Assembly: GCA_003212395.1 (NCBI GenBank)
Contig: QCPU01000001.1
Coordinates: forward strand, 249,761-313,760
Direction: 5' to 3'
Source of the DNA: Prochlorococcus sp. AG-442-B03
Lineage (GTDB): Bacteria; Cyanobacteriota; Cyanobacteriia; PCC-6307; Cyanobiaceae
Length of the DNA: 64,000 bases
Shown piece after piece: positions 1 to 9,167 of the stretch. How positions within the stretch are numbered: position 1 is the stretch's first letter; each line of letters opens with the position of its first letter. Below the pieces are notes generated by a model, which was not told the DNA's origin, searched no databases, and saw nothing but the letters and a program-made list of their open reading frames with translations. Position numbers and translations under genes: made by a program.

Positions 1-3000
1 GATGGAAAACAATGTACCTTGCAACAAATACAGAGAATATTAAGGGATATTAGTGTTGATCCTGAGGGTAGCAATGTTGTTATGCAGGGTGATGTAACAA
101 GAATAGTATCAATGAATAATAAAGAGAGGAGAAATCTTATTGATGAATTAGCAGGAGTAGCACTTTTTGATACAAGAATAGAACAAACTAATGCAAAATT
201 AAATGACGTTTTTGAAAGACAAGAAAGATGTGAAATTTTAGAAAATGAATTGCAATCTAGTAAGAATAAGCTTGAAAAAGAATGTGAAAAAGCAAAGCGA
301 TATAAAGAGTTAAAGGCAAAACTACTACAAATAATGGAATTAGAGAAGGTTCTTATTTTTGATAAACAAGTTAAGCATGTTGAATCTATAGAAAAAAAAG
401 AAATTGAAATTGAAAAAAATAAAATATTATTTAATAAACAAAAAGAATCTATTAGTAAAGAAATATCAGTCTTAGAAAATGCTTTGAAAATATTGGTTGA
501 TGAGCTTAAGGAGAAAGGAGAGGATACTTTGATAAAAGTGAATTCTGATATTGGAAGTATTAATTCTAGCTTGAGAGAACTTGATAGGATATCAAGTCTG
601 AATAAAGAAGAAGGTATTAAATTACAAAAGCAGAGAGATGAAATTGTAATTTCTAAGAGGAATATCGAGTCAGAAAAGATGAGACAAGAAAATTTCGATG
701 AAAATTTTTTAAATCAATTGAACTTGCAAATTGATGCTCTCACTTTAAAACACAAACTATCCAGAAAAAAACTTTCTGATGCGGCTGGAGAATCTGGAGA
801 ATTCTCAAAACAAAGTATCAAATTAAATGCTGAGCTTGAAAGTATAAAAAATCAAATTAATCCTTTGGAAATAAAAAAAAGGAAAATTGAAGAAGAAACT
901 ATTCAAAATAATATTCAAAAAGATGAGATATTGTCTCAGATTGAATCTTTAGAATTAGAAAAGCAGAAACTTTTTGAGGGAAATCAAAGAAAAAAAGAGA
1001 TATCTGATACAAAGAATAAAAACTTGGCAAGTAATAGCTCAGAAATTAATTCTTTAAAAAATGAAATTGATTTATTAATTAAAACTAAATCAAGGCTAAA
1101 CAACGAGCAATTAAGGCTTGAAAAGGATTTATCTAGATTCGAAAGCAGGAAAGAAGCTTTAAACGAATCTAGAGGTTCATATGCTCTCAGAATTATCTTA
1201 GAAGCAGGGTTAGAGGGTATACATGGATATGTAGCTCAACTTGGACAGGTAAGTGAGAAAAATAGATATGCATTAGAAATAGCTGCTGGCAATAGATTAG
1301 GACAAGTTGTTGTTGATAATGATAATATTGCTGCTAAAGCAATTGAAATCCTTAAAAAGAAGAAAGCGGGAAGATTAACTTTCTTACCTTTAAATAGAAT
1401 TAAAAGTCAAAAAAAGAATTATGTAATTTCAACATTTGAAAATAACAGAGAGAATGGATTTATTGATAAAGCTATTAATCTAATTACTTTTGATGAAGTC
1501 TATTCAGATGTTTTTCGATATGTTTTTGGAGATACATTGGTTTTTTCCGACTTATCCTCAGCTAGGTTATCTACAAAAAAAAATAGGTTGGTTACCTTAA
1601 GTGGTGAATTATTAGAAGCAAGTGGTGCTATTACAGGAGGCAGTAAATTAAATAAAGATTTGGCTTATAGGTTTGGAATTAACAATGATATTGATGATTC
1701 CAGTCCTATAAAAGAAAGATTAATAGTTATCGAAGAAGCTTTAAAAGAGTCAAATAATGATTTGATAATAAAAAATAATAGACTTAGTAAATTAAATTCT
1801 AACCGTAGTCAAATAATTGAGGATTGTGCCTCATTTAACAAAGAAATTGAAGTAAATCAAGATTCTCTTAAGGCTATCTTGGAAAGAATTGAGGATTGTA
1901 AATCGAGATTAAATAAACTTGATACTGCTACTAATTTATTAGTTAATGAGCTAAATCATTTAAAACATGAATTGAAGCCTCATCATGATAAGTTTGATCA
2001 ATTACAAATCATTCAAAAGGCAAATTATGAAAAAAATCAAAAATCATCATTAATAACTTTTAATAACGATTTTAGTATTCTTGATAAAAAACTTGAATTA
2101 CTTATTAAAGAGAGAAATACATTACTAGATAAAAAGAATCAATTTGCGTTAAATAAAGAGCGTATTAATAATTCATTAAAAATTACTTTAATACAAGAAA
2201 AAAACTTACAGGAATCTATTAAACAACTCGCAATTGCTCATAGTGAATGGATAGAAAAAAGAGATGCATTTAATAAAGAGCTTTCAGTTCTCGATAATCA
2301 AAAAAATTCTCTAGAGAAGGATTTAGGTTTATTGAGAAGGAAAAGAGATGAATTAAATTCTTCAATTTCAAATAAAAGGCAAGAATATAATAACTATCTT
2401 TTGAAGCTTGAATATCTTGAGAGGGATATGCATTCTCTTAAAGAAGAGATGAGGAGCGAGAAAATAAAATTAGAAAATTATAAAAAAGATCTACCTGCTC
2501 CTTCCCCGGAGTTTGGAGAATATGAAGGGAGGAGTCTTGAATCTTTGCAATCAGAAATTTCGATCATAAATGCAAAACTACAAAGCTTAGAACCTGTTAA
2601 TATGTTGGCTCTTGATGAACTAGAAGAATTAATTGAGAGATTATCTGGTTTGCGAGAAAAATTAGAAATTCTATCTAATGAAAGATCTGAATTATTGCTG
2701 AGAATAGAAACTGTATCTACGATGCGTCAGGAAGCTTTTATGCAAGCATTTACAGAAGTTGATAAACATTTTAGAGAAATTTTTGCAAATTTATCTGATG
2801 GAGATGGATTTCTTCAACTTGAAAATCCTAATTCTCCTTTAGAAGGAGGATTAACTTTAGTGGCTCATCCTAAGGGAAAAAATGTCAGAAGATTAGCCTC
2901 TATGTCAGGTGGTGAAAAATCGTTAACTGCTTTAAGTTTTTTATTTGCTCTGCAAAAGTATAAACCTTCACCTTTTTATGCATTAGATGAGGTTGATAGT

Positions 3001-3180
3001 TTTTTAGATGGTATTAATGTTGAAAGGTTGTCAAAACTAATATCGAATCAGTCATCAAATGCTCAATTTATAGTCGTAAGTCATAGAAGGCCTATGATTA
3101 GTGCGTCTGAACGAACAATTGGGGTTGCGCAAGCAAGAGGTGCTAATACTCAAGTTGTTGGGTTACCAAATGCTGCATAA
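1..3180 (+). CDS. smc: Chromosome segregation ATPase SMC (5' end outside window)
   Basis: Structural maintenance of chromosomes protein, the DNA-entrapping ATPase of bacterial condensin, working with ScpA/ScpB on the nucleoid. The frame is open from the first base, so the start and the Walker A head segment lie upstream. About 1059 residues of a usual ~1190 are present. Visible in order: the Q-loop region (VVMQGDVTRIVSM), a long Lys/Glu-rich coiled coil, a hinge in the middle (IHGYVAQLGQV, then GAITGGS), the returning coiled coil, the ABC signature MSGGEKSLTA and the Walker B/D-loop (ALDEVDSFLDG). The C-terminus is complete. Family assignment is secure. Confidence 0.96.
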   Translation, partial: DGKQCTLQQIQRILRDISVDPEGSNVVMQGDVTRIVSMNNKERRNLIDELAGVALFDTRIEQTNAKLNDVFERQERCEILENELQSSKNKLEKECEKAKRYKELKAKLLQIMELEKVLIFDKQVKHVESIEKKEIEIEKNKILFNKQKESISKEISVLENALKILVDELKEKGEDTLIKVNSDIGSINSSLRELDRISSLNKEEGIKLQKQRDEIVISKRNIESEKMRQENFDENFLNQLNLQIDALTLKHKLSRKKLSDAAGESGEFSKQSIKLNAELESIKNQINPLEIKKRKIEEETIQNNIQKDEILSQIESLELEKQKLFEGNQRKKEISDTKNKNLASNSSEINSLKNEIDLLIKTKSRLNNEQLRLEKDLSRFESRKEALNESRGSYALRIILEAGLEGIHGYVAQLGQVSEKNRYALEIAAGNRLGQVVVDNDNIAAKAIEILKKKKAGRLTFLPLNRIKSQKKNYVISTFENNRENGFIDKAINLITFDEVYSDVFRYVFGDTLVFSDLSSARLSTKKNRLVTLSGELLEASGAITGGSKLNKDLAYRFGINNDIDDSSPIKERLIVIEEALKESNNDLIIKNNRLSKLNSNRSQIIEDCASFNKEIEVNQDSLKAILERIEDCKSRLNKLDTATNLLVNELNHLKHELKPHHDKFDQLQIIQKANYEKNQKSSLITFNNDFSILDKKLELLIKERNTLLDKKNQFALNKERINNSLKITLIQEKNLQESIKQLAIAHSEWIEKRDAFNKELSVLDNQKNSLEKDLGLLRRKRDELNSSISNKRQEYNNYLLKLEYLERDMHSLKEEMRSEKIKLENYKKDLPAPSPEFGEYEGRSLESLQSEISIINAKLQSLEPVNMLALDELEELIERLSGLREKLEILSNERSELLLRIETVSTMRQEAFMQAFTEVDKHFREIFANLSDGDGFLQLENPNSPLEGGLTLVAHPKGKNVRRLASMSGGEKSLTALSFLFALQKYKPSPFYALDEVDSFLDGINVERLSKLISNQSSNAQFIVVSHRRPMISASERTIGVAQARGANTQVVGLPNAA

Positions 3181-3225
3181 ACACACTTTTTTAAATTTAT
3201 ACGTCAGAATGATAAAAAGAAATTT

Positions 3226-4281
3226 ATGAGCTTGTCTAACACATCTGCTAATAAGAATCTCCCTAATTCGGTTCCTAGCGAACGCTTATGGTTAAGGTCA
3301 GAATTAATGGGAACACAAGTGATAACTACTGATACTGGGAGACGGCTAGGCGTAGTTGGCGAAGTTGTTGTTGATATCGATAGAAGAGAGGTGGTCGCTT
3401 TGGGACTAAGAGATAATCCACTTACAAGATTTTTACCAGGTTTACCAAAATGGATGCCTTTAGAAAGTATAAAGCAAGTTGGAGATGTCATATTAGTAGA
3501 CTCCCTAGATTCTTTGAGTGATAGTTTTTCTCCAGAAAGATACGGGAAGGTAATTAATTGTCAAGTAATTACAGAATCTGGACAACTTTTAGGAAGAGTT
3601 CTAGGCTTTTCTTTTGATATTGAGACTGGGGATTTGATATCTCTTGTTATGGGTGCAGTTGGGGTTCCGCTTTTAGGTGAGGGAGTTTTAAGTACTTGGG
3701 AAATACCTGTTGAGGAAATTGTAAGTAGCGGCACCGATAGGATTATTGTTTATGAAGGTGCGGAAGAGAAATTGAAGCAATTAAGTAGTGGACTGCTTGA
3801 AAAACTTGGAGTTGGGGGTTCTTCATGGGATGAAAGGGAATCCAATGGATACTCAGCAAATCTTGTACCTGTTGAGAATCAGTTACTTTCAGGTTCTGAA
3901 TCAGAACAGCAAAACAATTTGGTAGAGGAATATGAAGAAGTTGTTGAACAAGATGATTATGAAGATGATTATGAAGATGATTATGAAGATGAACTTGAAT
4001 ATGTTGAAATAAAGGGTTCTGCAGAAGCAATAAATAACAGAAAAAAGCTATACATGGATAATTATGATACTGATCAGATCGAGAATCAAAATAGAGTTAA
4101 TCAAATAGATGAAAAAAACAATATTGATTTTAAGCAAAAGAAACAATCAACTAGTAATTTAGCTTCGAAAAGACCAATTCAAAATTCAACTGAAACTTTT
4201 GATATTGAGCCACTAGATGAACAAAATTTAGTTCAAGATAATAACAAATCAGAAAAGTTTGAAATTGATGATCCTTGGTAA
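3226..4281 (+). CDS. PRC-barrel domain protein with acidic C-terminal tail
   Basis: 351 residues. The N-terminal ~170 residues hold two PRC-barrel-like modules. The first has GRRLGVVGEVVVDIDRREVV and the second GQLLGRVLGFSFDIETGD, the usual GxxlGxvxdvxvD pattern. PRC barrels are small beta-barrels in RNA processing (RimM) and photosynthetic proteins; cyanobacterial members of this layout have no settled function. The C-terminal half is low-complexity, very acidic and probably disordered, with a repeated DDYE unit. The gene starts 45 bases after smc on the same strand, so co-transcription is possible. ATG start. Confidence 0.8.
   Translation: MSLSNTSANKNLPNSVPSERLWLRSELMGTQVITTDTGRRLGVVGEVVVDIDRREVVALGLRDNPLTRFLPGLPKWMPLESIKQVGDVILVDSLDSLSDSFSPERYGKVINCQVITESGQLLGRVLGFSFDIETGDLISLVMGAVGVPLLGEGVLSTWEIPVEEIVSSGTDRIIVYEGAEEKLKQLSSGLLEKLGVGGSSWDERESNGYSANLVPVENQLLSGSESEQQNNLVEEYEEVVEQDDYEDDYEDDYEDELEYVEIKGSAEAINNRKKLYMDNYDTDQIENQNRVNQIDEKNNIDFKQKKQSTSNLASKRPIQNSTETFDIEPLDEQNLVQDNNKSEKFEIDDPW
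3952..3993 (+). repeat. Three tandem copies of a 12-bp coding repeat
   Basis: Three perfect copies of gatgattatgaa plus a partial fourth (gatgaa) inside the PRC-barrel gene, encoding repeated Asp-Asp-Tyr-Glu. The unit length keeps the frame, so copy number can vary without breaking the gene. Confidence 0.85.
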
Positions 4282-4284
4282 TTG

Positions 4285-5550
4285 TTAAAGTTTTTTTATT
4301 GAATTAAAAATTATAGAAGCAAGTTTTTCTGCAGCACCTTTATCGCCTCTTTCTTTGTGTAGATTGTCCCGAATACTTTTTAATTGATCTCTATTTTTCA
4401 TAAGAAATAATACTTCTCTTGCAATTTTTCTAGGGGCAATATTACCTATCCTTTCAGGGACAATCATTCTTTTAGCTTTAATATTTGGCCAAGCAAAAAA
4501 CTTCTTTTTTTTAAAATAAAAATTCTTGATTATAAAAGTTAGGAATCTATTTACGAATGAAATTTTCCCAATTACTCCAAAAATACCATCCCATGCATTC
4601 ATCATATTTAAATGTTGGGTTGGTAGAACAACTAACATCGGAAGAGCAATTGCTGCTAATTCCGCAGTATTTGCTCCTACAGTTGTAATTGCAAGATCAC
4701 ATTCTTTTAATATTTCATAGCAAGGATGTTTCTTAATTAGATAAATCTTTGTATTTTTTGATGTTTCAATTAAATAATCAAAATGAGAGTCTTTGAAGTT
4801 TTTAATTGTTTTGATTTTTGATGAGTAATATTTAGCAATTGGATTTTTTTTGCTTTGAAAAAATAAATATTCACTTTTATCAGTAGTTGGCGCAATGGGA
4901 ATTATAAAATTTATATTTTGATTTTCTTTAGCAATATGATCTGCAACTTCTAAGAAGAAAGGAATTCCTACAGAAAGCTTTGCTTTTTTAGAGCCAGGCA
5001 ATAATGCGATGTAGTGTTTTTCTTTATTTCTTAATGATGTTGCACTATTAAGTTTGATATCTGTCATCAAATCGCCAATGACTTTACATTTATATTTATA
5101 TTTTTTAGGTATTAACTCTTTTACTTTTACATTCATAGCAGCAATTTCGTTAGTCCATTGAGGCCATCGCGAAACCCATTCAGCATATGTGATATTTAAA
5201 TAACCTAATCTTTTAGCTAATAAAATGCTCCAAAATTGATCCCCACCAAGGAAAATGACCGCCCCTTTTTTTGGCCAATGCGCAAAAGAATGTGGCTTTA
5301 TTAATAATTTCCAAAAATTTTTGGATTTTGTAATTAATTCGAATTTATTCCATGAATTTGCTACTAAAAATTCCTTACCAGTGGCATTTGGGCAAGGAAC
5401 TAGCACTAACCTAAGATTGAAATCGAGTTTATCGTCATCACATAGTGATTTTTTTATTTTGTTAAGCTCATCTACTACAGGATTTACCCATGTAGTTAAT
5501 TCACCAGGACCATTGGAAACTATAACTACTGCAACTGATTTTTTTTTCAT
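4285..5550 (-). CDS. Lipid-A-disaccharide synthase-related glycosyltransferase
   Basis: 421 residues from the ATG chosen here. An upstream in-frame start would run into the tRNA-Leu gene, so MKKKSVAVVIVSNGPGEL is the better N-terminus. The fold resembles LpxB/GT-B glycosyltransferases: an N-terminal NGPGEL glycine-rich loop, FLGGDQFW, ALLPGSKKAK in the nucleotide-sugar half and TTVGANTAELAAIALPMLVVLPT near the C-terminus. Cyanobacteria encode such 'LpxB-related' proteins in addition to or instead of canonical LpxB. The acceptor is unknown, so true lipid A synthesis is not proven. It converges on the PRC-barrel gene with a 3-base gap. Confidence 0.8.
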   Translation of the reverse strand: MKKKSVAVVIVSNGPGELTTWVNPVVDELNKIKKSLCDDDKLDFNLRLVLVPCPNATGKEFLVANSWNKFELITKSKNFWKLLIKPHSFAHWPKKGAVIFLGGDQFWSILLAKRLGYLNITYAEWVSRWPQWTNEIAAMNVKVKELIPKKYKYKCKVIGDLMTDIKLNSATSLRNKEKHYIALLPGSKKAKLSVGIPFFLEVADHIAKENQNINFIIPIAPTTDKSEYLFFQSKKNPIAKYYSSKIKTIKNFKDSHFDYLIETSKNTKIYLIKKHPCYEILKECDLAITTVGANTAELAAIALPMLVVLPTQHLNMMNAWDGIFGVIGKISFVNRFLTFIIKNFYFKKKKFFAWPNIKAKRMIVPERIGNIAPRKIAREVLFLMKNRDQLKSIRDNLHKERGDKGAAEKLASIIFNSIKKL

Positions 5551-5575
5551 TGCAGTTAAACCAGAATATATGAAA

Positions 5576-5657
5576 TGCGGACGGCGAGACTTGAACTCGC
5601 AAGGCCGAAGCCACACGCTCCTTAGACGTGCGCGTCTACCAATTCCGCCACGTCCGC
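5576..5657 (-). tRNA. tRNA-Leu (anticodon AAG)
   Basis: Complete 82-nt class II tRNA. The acceptor stem GCGGACG pairs with CGTCCGC, with discriminator A and no encoded CCA. It has a long leucine-type D-loop (GGAATTGGTAGACGCG), an extra arm GGC-TTCG-GCC, and a T arm GCGAG/CTCGC with TTCAAGT. The anticodon arm reads CACGT-CTAAGGA-GCGTG, putting AAG at positions 34-36. The A34 is unusual in bacteria and would normally be deaminated to inosine. Confidence 0.95.
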
Positions 5658-5920
5658 AAAGGGTTTTCAGCAGCCGAGGGGATACCTAAGCCTTAAAAAT
5701 ATCATACATTATTGGCTGAAATAAGCATTTAGTTTTAAACGAGTATTTATGAATATGACGGATAATGTTTCTATTGCATAAAACAAATATTTATACATAT
5801 ATAACGTTCTAGGTTGTATTGTAAAAAATGTCCTCTGATCACTAAAAAAATTTTGTTAAATACTTTGGCAAATAATTTTTTATTATAAATCATTTTCATT
5901 TCTTCAATTTAATTTTCATA

Positions 5921-7270
5921 ATGGTTGAAAAAGTTTTAATTGCTAATCGTGGAGAAATAGCTTTACGAATTGTCAGAAGTTGTAGAGAACTAGGTATTGC
6001 AACTGTTGCAGTTTTTAGCACTATAGATAAAAAAGCATTGCATGTTCAGCTTGCTGATGAAGCGGTTTGCGTTGGAGATTCCTTAAGTAATAAGAGTTAT
6101 TTAAATATTCCAAATATACTTGCTGCTGCTACATCGAGAGGAGTTGATGCTATTCATCCTGGTTATGGATTTCTTGCTGAAAATGATAAATTCGCTGAGA
6201 TGTGTAACGATCACGGCATAGTTTTTATTGGCCCATCTCCTAAAGCTATTAGATCTATGGGAGATAAATCTACAGCTAAAGAAACTATGGAAGCAGTTGG
6301 AGTTCCAACAGTACCTGGAAGTAAAGGCTTGTTATTAAATGTTGATGAGGCTTATAAATTAGCAGATGATATTGGCTATCCGGTAATTATTAAAGCGACT
6401 GCTGGAGGAGGTGGAAGAGGCATGAGGTTGGTTGAAAACTCAGATAATCTAGAAAAAATGTTTAAAGCAGCTCAAGGCGAAGCAGAAGCAGCTTTTGGTA
6501 ATGATGGTTTATATATGGAGAAATTTATAAAAAAACCAAGACATGTAGAAATTCAAATTTTGGCGGATAGGTCGGGTAATGTTGTTCATTTAGGGGAGCG
6601 AGATTGTTCAGTACAAAGAAGACATCAGAAGTTACTAGAAGAGTCTCCTAGTCCTGCAATTAACACTGAGCTAAGAAAAAAAATGGGAAACGCAGCTATT
6701 GCTGCTGCAAAAAGTATCGGCTATGAAGGAGCTGGGACAGTTGAATTTTTAGTTGATGATGAAAATAATTTTTATTTTATGGAAATGAATACTAGGATTC
6801 AAGTTGAACATCCTGTTACTGAAATGGTTACGGGAGTTGATTTAATAGCTGAACAAATTAAAATCGCAAGCGGTGCAAACTTGGATTTTAATCAGGATGA
6901 TATCCATCTAAACGGTCATGCCATTGAATGTAGAATCAATGCTGAAGATCCTTCTCACAATTTCCGACCATCACCTGGAAAAATAACTGGTTGGCTCCCT
7001 CCTGGTGGTCCAGGTGTAAGGGTGGATAGTCATGTTTATACAGGCTATGAAATACCTCCTTTTTATGATTCATTAATTGGTAAATTAATAGTCTGGGGGA
7101 AAGATCGTAATACTGCGATTAAACGTATGAATAGGGCTTTAAATGAATGCGCAGTAACTGGCATTCCTACAACAATTAATTTTCATCTAACCTTACTGAA
7201 TAAATCTAAATTTAAGGAAGGTAAGATACATACTAAATATGTAGAAGAAGAATTATTGCCAAATTACTGA
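5921..7270 (+). CDS. accC: Acetyl-CoA carboxylase, biotin carboxylase subunit
   Basis: 449 residues, the usual full length. AccC carboxylates biotin on BCCP with ATP and bicarbonate, the first half-reaction of malonyl-CoA and fatty acid synthesis in the cytosol. Visible: N-terminal [14 protein letters not shown], the [10 protein letters not shown] motif, the ATP-grasp glycine loop [26 protein letters not shown] and the metal/bicarbonate segment [16 protein letters not shown]. It stands alone, with a 260-base AT-rich upstream region that must hold its promoter and that of the divergent tRNA-Leu. No accB is adjacent. Confidence 0.97.
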   Translation: MVEKVLIANRGEIALRIVRSCRELGIATVAVFSTIDKKALHVQLADEAVCVGDSLSNKSYLNIPNILAAATSRGVDAIHPGYGFLAENDKFAEMCNDHGIVFIGPSPKAIRSMGDKSTAKETMEAVGVPTVPGSKGLLLNVDEAYKLADDIGYPVIIKATAGGGGRGMRLVENSDNLEKMFKAAQGEAEAAFGNDGLYMEKFIKKPRHVEIQILADRSGNVVHLGERDCSVQRRHQKLLEESPSPAINTELRKKMGNAAIAAAKSIGYEGAGTVEFLVDDENNFYFMEMNTRIQVEHPVTEMVTGVDLIAEQIKIASGANLDFNQDDIHLNGHAIECRINAEDPSHNFRPSPGKITGWLPPGGPGVRVDSHVYTGYEIPPFYDSLIGKLIVWGKDRNTAIKRMNRALNECAVTGIPTTINFHLTLLNKSKFKEGKIHTKYVEEELLPNY

Positions 7271-7288
7271 GAAAAAATCAAGTGATTT

Positions 7289-7603
7289 TTATGAAATATG
7301 TGTATGCAATGCAAGTTTTATAAGCCCTTGCTGACCTACTAAAATTTCTCTTAAAAAGCTTATAACTCCAATCCAAATTACGGGTCCAACATCAACTCCT
7401 CCAATAGGAGGAATTAATTTTCTTGTTCTATTAAGAATAGAGCTTGATGGAATTGAAATTAATAACCAAAAACCTTTACTTAAATCAATTTTTGGGTACC
7501 AAGTAAGAATTAATCTTATTAGAAAAACTACAGTTAGATATGAAAGAGAAATTCCTAAACTAACATCTAAAATTTGAAGAGAGTTTACAAGCAAGGAAAT
7601 CAC
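7289..7603 (-). CDS. YggT family membrane protein
   Basis: 104 residues with two hydrophobic segments flanking a conserved loop. Landmarks are LIRLILTWYPKID, then LNRTRKLIPPIGGVDVGPVIW, the P-P-G-G-D pattern of YggT (Ycf19-like) proteins. Family members are small inner or thylakoid membrane proteins linked in cyanobacteria and plastids to nucleoid or thylakoid organisation; the molecular activity is not known. It converges on accC with an 18-base gap and is divergent from psbX. Confidence 0.85.
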   Translation of the reverse strand: MISLLVNSLQILDVSLGISLSYLTVVFLIRLILTWYPKIDLSKGFWLLISIPSSSILNRTRKLIPPIGGVDVGPVIWIGVISFLREILVGQQGLIKLALHTHIS

Positions 7604-7684
7604 AATTATTTAATTCATCTTAATAAATAACCCATTGAAACGTATTTAATTCGTATTATAAATTGAGAATTTAATATTTAAAAC

Positions 7685-7870
7685 GTGTTTCAAATCTCAA
7701 ATTTATTACTAGCCGCAGATTTTTCTGCTGAAGTTGCAAATAATTCCGCAGTTGGAATGATAGGTAGTTTTATTGCAGCGGCTTTACTTATCGTTATTCC
7801 AGCCACTGCATTTTTGATTTTTGTCAGTCAGAAAGATTCCCTAGATCGTACTTCTACTGGAAGACGCTAG
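7685..7870 (+). CDS. psbX: Photosystem II subunit PsbX
   Basis: 61 residues from a GTG start (no ATG nearby). One transmembrane helix ([24 protein letters not shown]) is followed by the polar tail [12 protein letters not shown]. PsbX is a small single-helix thylakoid protein at the edge of the PSII core near the QB/cytochrome b559 side. The N-terminal ~25 residues precede the helix, longer than in minimal PsbX but usual for picocyanobacteria as far as I recall. The next gene, Ycf66, follows in the same direction after 80 bases. Confidence 0.85.
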   Translation: MFQISNLLLAADFSAEVANNSAVGMIGSFIAAALLIVIPATAFLIFVSQKDSLDRTSTGRR

Positions 7871-7950
7871 TTTTTGTAGAAGTTTTAAGTACACTATATA
7901 TATAGGGGATTTAAGTAACCCTTTAAAAAATAAATTTTTGGAGAAAGATC

Positions 7951-8883
7951 GTGGTCAATGCTAGTCTAAATTGGGCCAGTATTGTTGGTATTGTCCTCGC
8001 AGTATGTGGGGGAGGCCTTTATTTCTTGAGGTCTTTTAAACCTGCATTAGCAAGAGATTATGATGTTTTTTTTGCAGCTATAGGACTTTTGTGCGGGGGA
8101 ATATTATTTTTTCAAGGCTGGAGGTTAGATCCCATCCTTCAGTTTGGTCAGTTTTTATTAGCAGGAACCACAGTTTTTTTCGCATATGAAAGTGTGCGAT
8201 TGAGAGGAGTCGCTACTGATCAAGCAAGAAGGTCATCTTATTTTGATGATGATCCTATTTCTGATGTGCCCAGAAATTCTAGAGGTCGATTTAATGACGA
8301 TTACGATAGGTTTGAAGAGGCTGAAAGACCATCAAGAAGATTTAAACCTCAAGAAGAAGAATTTGAAGAAGATTATATGGAGGGAAGACCTCGTAGGAGG
8401 AATGTTTCGAGAGCTATACCTTCTGCGGCTGCAAGCAGAAGCAGGCCATCTACAAGAGAAGTAGATCAGTTTGAAAATGAGGAACCTATAAGAAGAAGAA
8501 GAAGACAGACTCCTGAAAATAAAAATAGTAATCAATCAGAAGGAAATAACTTTGGTGAGAGACGCAACTTATCTCGCAATGAAGTTAAAACAGGATCAAG
8601 ACCTAAGATGAATCGGACAGTTTCTAGACAAGATAATATTTCTTCACCTGATTCTTCTACTCTATCAAGAAAGAAACCTATAAGATCTCCTATCAGGCAG
8701 CAAAGTTCAGCAGCTCAAGTAGAAGATGCTGCATTCAAAGATACTGATCCAGTAAAAAAAACTCGTGAGAATCGTAGAGTAAGCTCTTCAGCCCGAACAA
8801 CTTCAAAAAATCAAAATGGTAGATATACCGTAGGAACAAACAAAAGGAAACCCAGAGATAACAGCTCTAGATTTGATGATTAA
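7951..8883 (+). CDS. ycf66: Ycf66 family protein
   Basis: 310 residues from a GTG start, with a good Shine-Dalgarno (ggagaaag) just upstream. The N-terminal ~90 residues form the Ycf66 domain with three hydrophobic stretches (IVGIVLAVCGGGLYFLRSFKPALARDYD split over the first two, then FGQFLLAGTTVFFAYESVRLRG). From residue ~95 the chain is low-complexity, rich in Arg, Ser and Asn and strongly basic, probably disordered and facing cytosol or stroma. Ycf66 is plastid/cyanobacterial and its function is not established. The stop codon abuts the stop of the convergent Hli gene. Confidence 0.88.
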   Translation: MVNASLNWASIVGIVLAVCGGGLYFLRSFKPALARDYDVFFAAIGLLCGGILFFQGWRLDPILQFGQFLLAGTTVFFAYESVRLRGVATDQARRSSYFDDDPISDVPRNSRGRFNDDYDRFEEAERPSRRFKPQEEEFEEDYMEGRPRRRNVSRAIPSAAASRSRPSTREVDQFENEEPIRRRRRQTPENKNSNQSEGNNFGERRNLSRNEVKTGSRPKMNRTVSRQDNISSPDSSTLSRKKPIRSPIRQQSSAAQVEDAAFKDTDPVKKTRENRRVSSSARTTSKNQNGRYTVGTNKRKPRDNSSRFDD

Positions 8884-9159
8884 TTATAAGATTCCTGACC
8901 ATTTTAAAAACGATTGTCGACTAAATAATTCAATTAATATTATTGCTAGGAATCCTATCATCGCAAATCTTCCATTAGTTATTTCAGAATAACTACTCCA
9001 GCCGAATTGATATTCATCTTCAATATCACTTGATTTTTCATCTAATTTATTGTCTTCAGTTTGCTCATTGATGTAATTTGCATCTTTCTGCTGTTCTATA
9101 AAACTCTCATTCTCTAAATTAGTGACTTCTGAGTTAGTTTGTTCTTCTTTAGGATTCAT
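8884..9159 (-). CDS. hli: High-light-inducible protein with long N-terminal extension
   Basis: 91 residues. The C-terminal part carries the single-helix chlorophyll a/b-binding motif (EITNGRFAMIGFLAIILIELF), with the E-x-x-N-G-R-x-A-M-I-G signature of Hli/SCP proteins. The first ~45 residues are acidic and polar. Hli proteins bind pigment in the thylakoid membrane and protect photosystems or chlorophyll-synthesis complexes under stress. It shares its 3' boundary with the Ycf66 gene and lies 8 bases from the ABC exporter gene upstream on its own strand, so it may be read as part of that unit. Confidence 0.9.
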   Translation of the reverse strand: MNPKEEQTNSEVTNLENESFIEQQKDANYINEQTEDNKLDEKSSDIEDEYQFGWSSYSEITNGRFAMIGFLAIILIELFSRQSFLKWSGIL

Positions 9160-9167
9160 TTTTTTTT

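Noticed and set aside
3743..4030. Leftward frame of 95 codons with repeated His-Asn-His-Leu
   Set aside because: It is the antisense reading of the acidic DDYE repeat in the PRC-barrel gene; the repeat alone explains the regular pattern.
5255..5689. Rightward frame of 144 codons over the tRNA-Leu and the LpxB-like gene
   Set aside because: It runs antisense through a tRNA and a well-supported coding region; its sequence has no protein-like features of its own.
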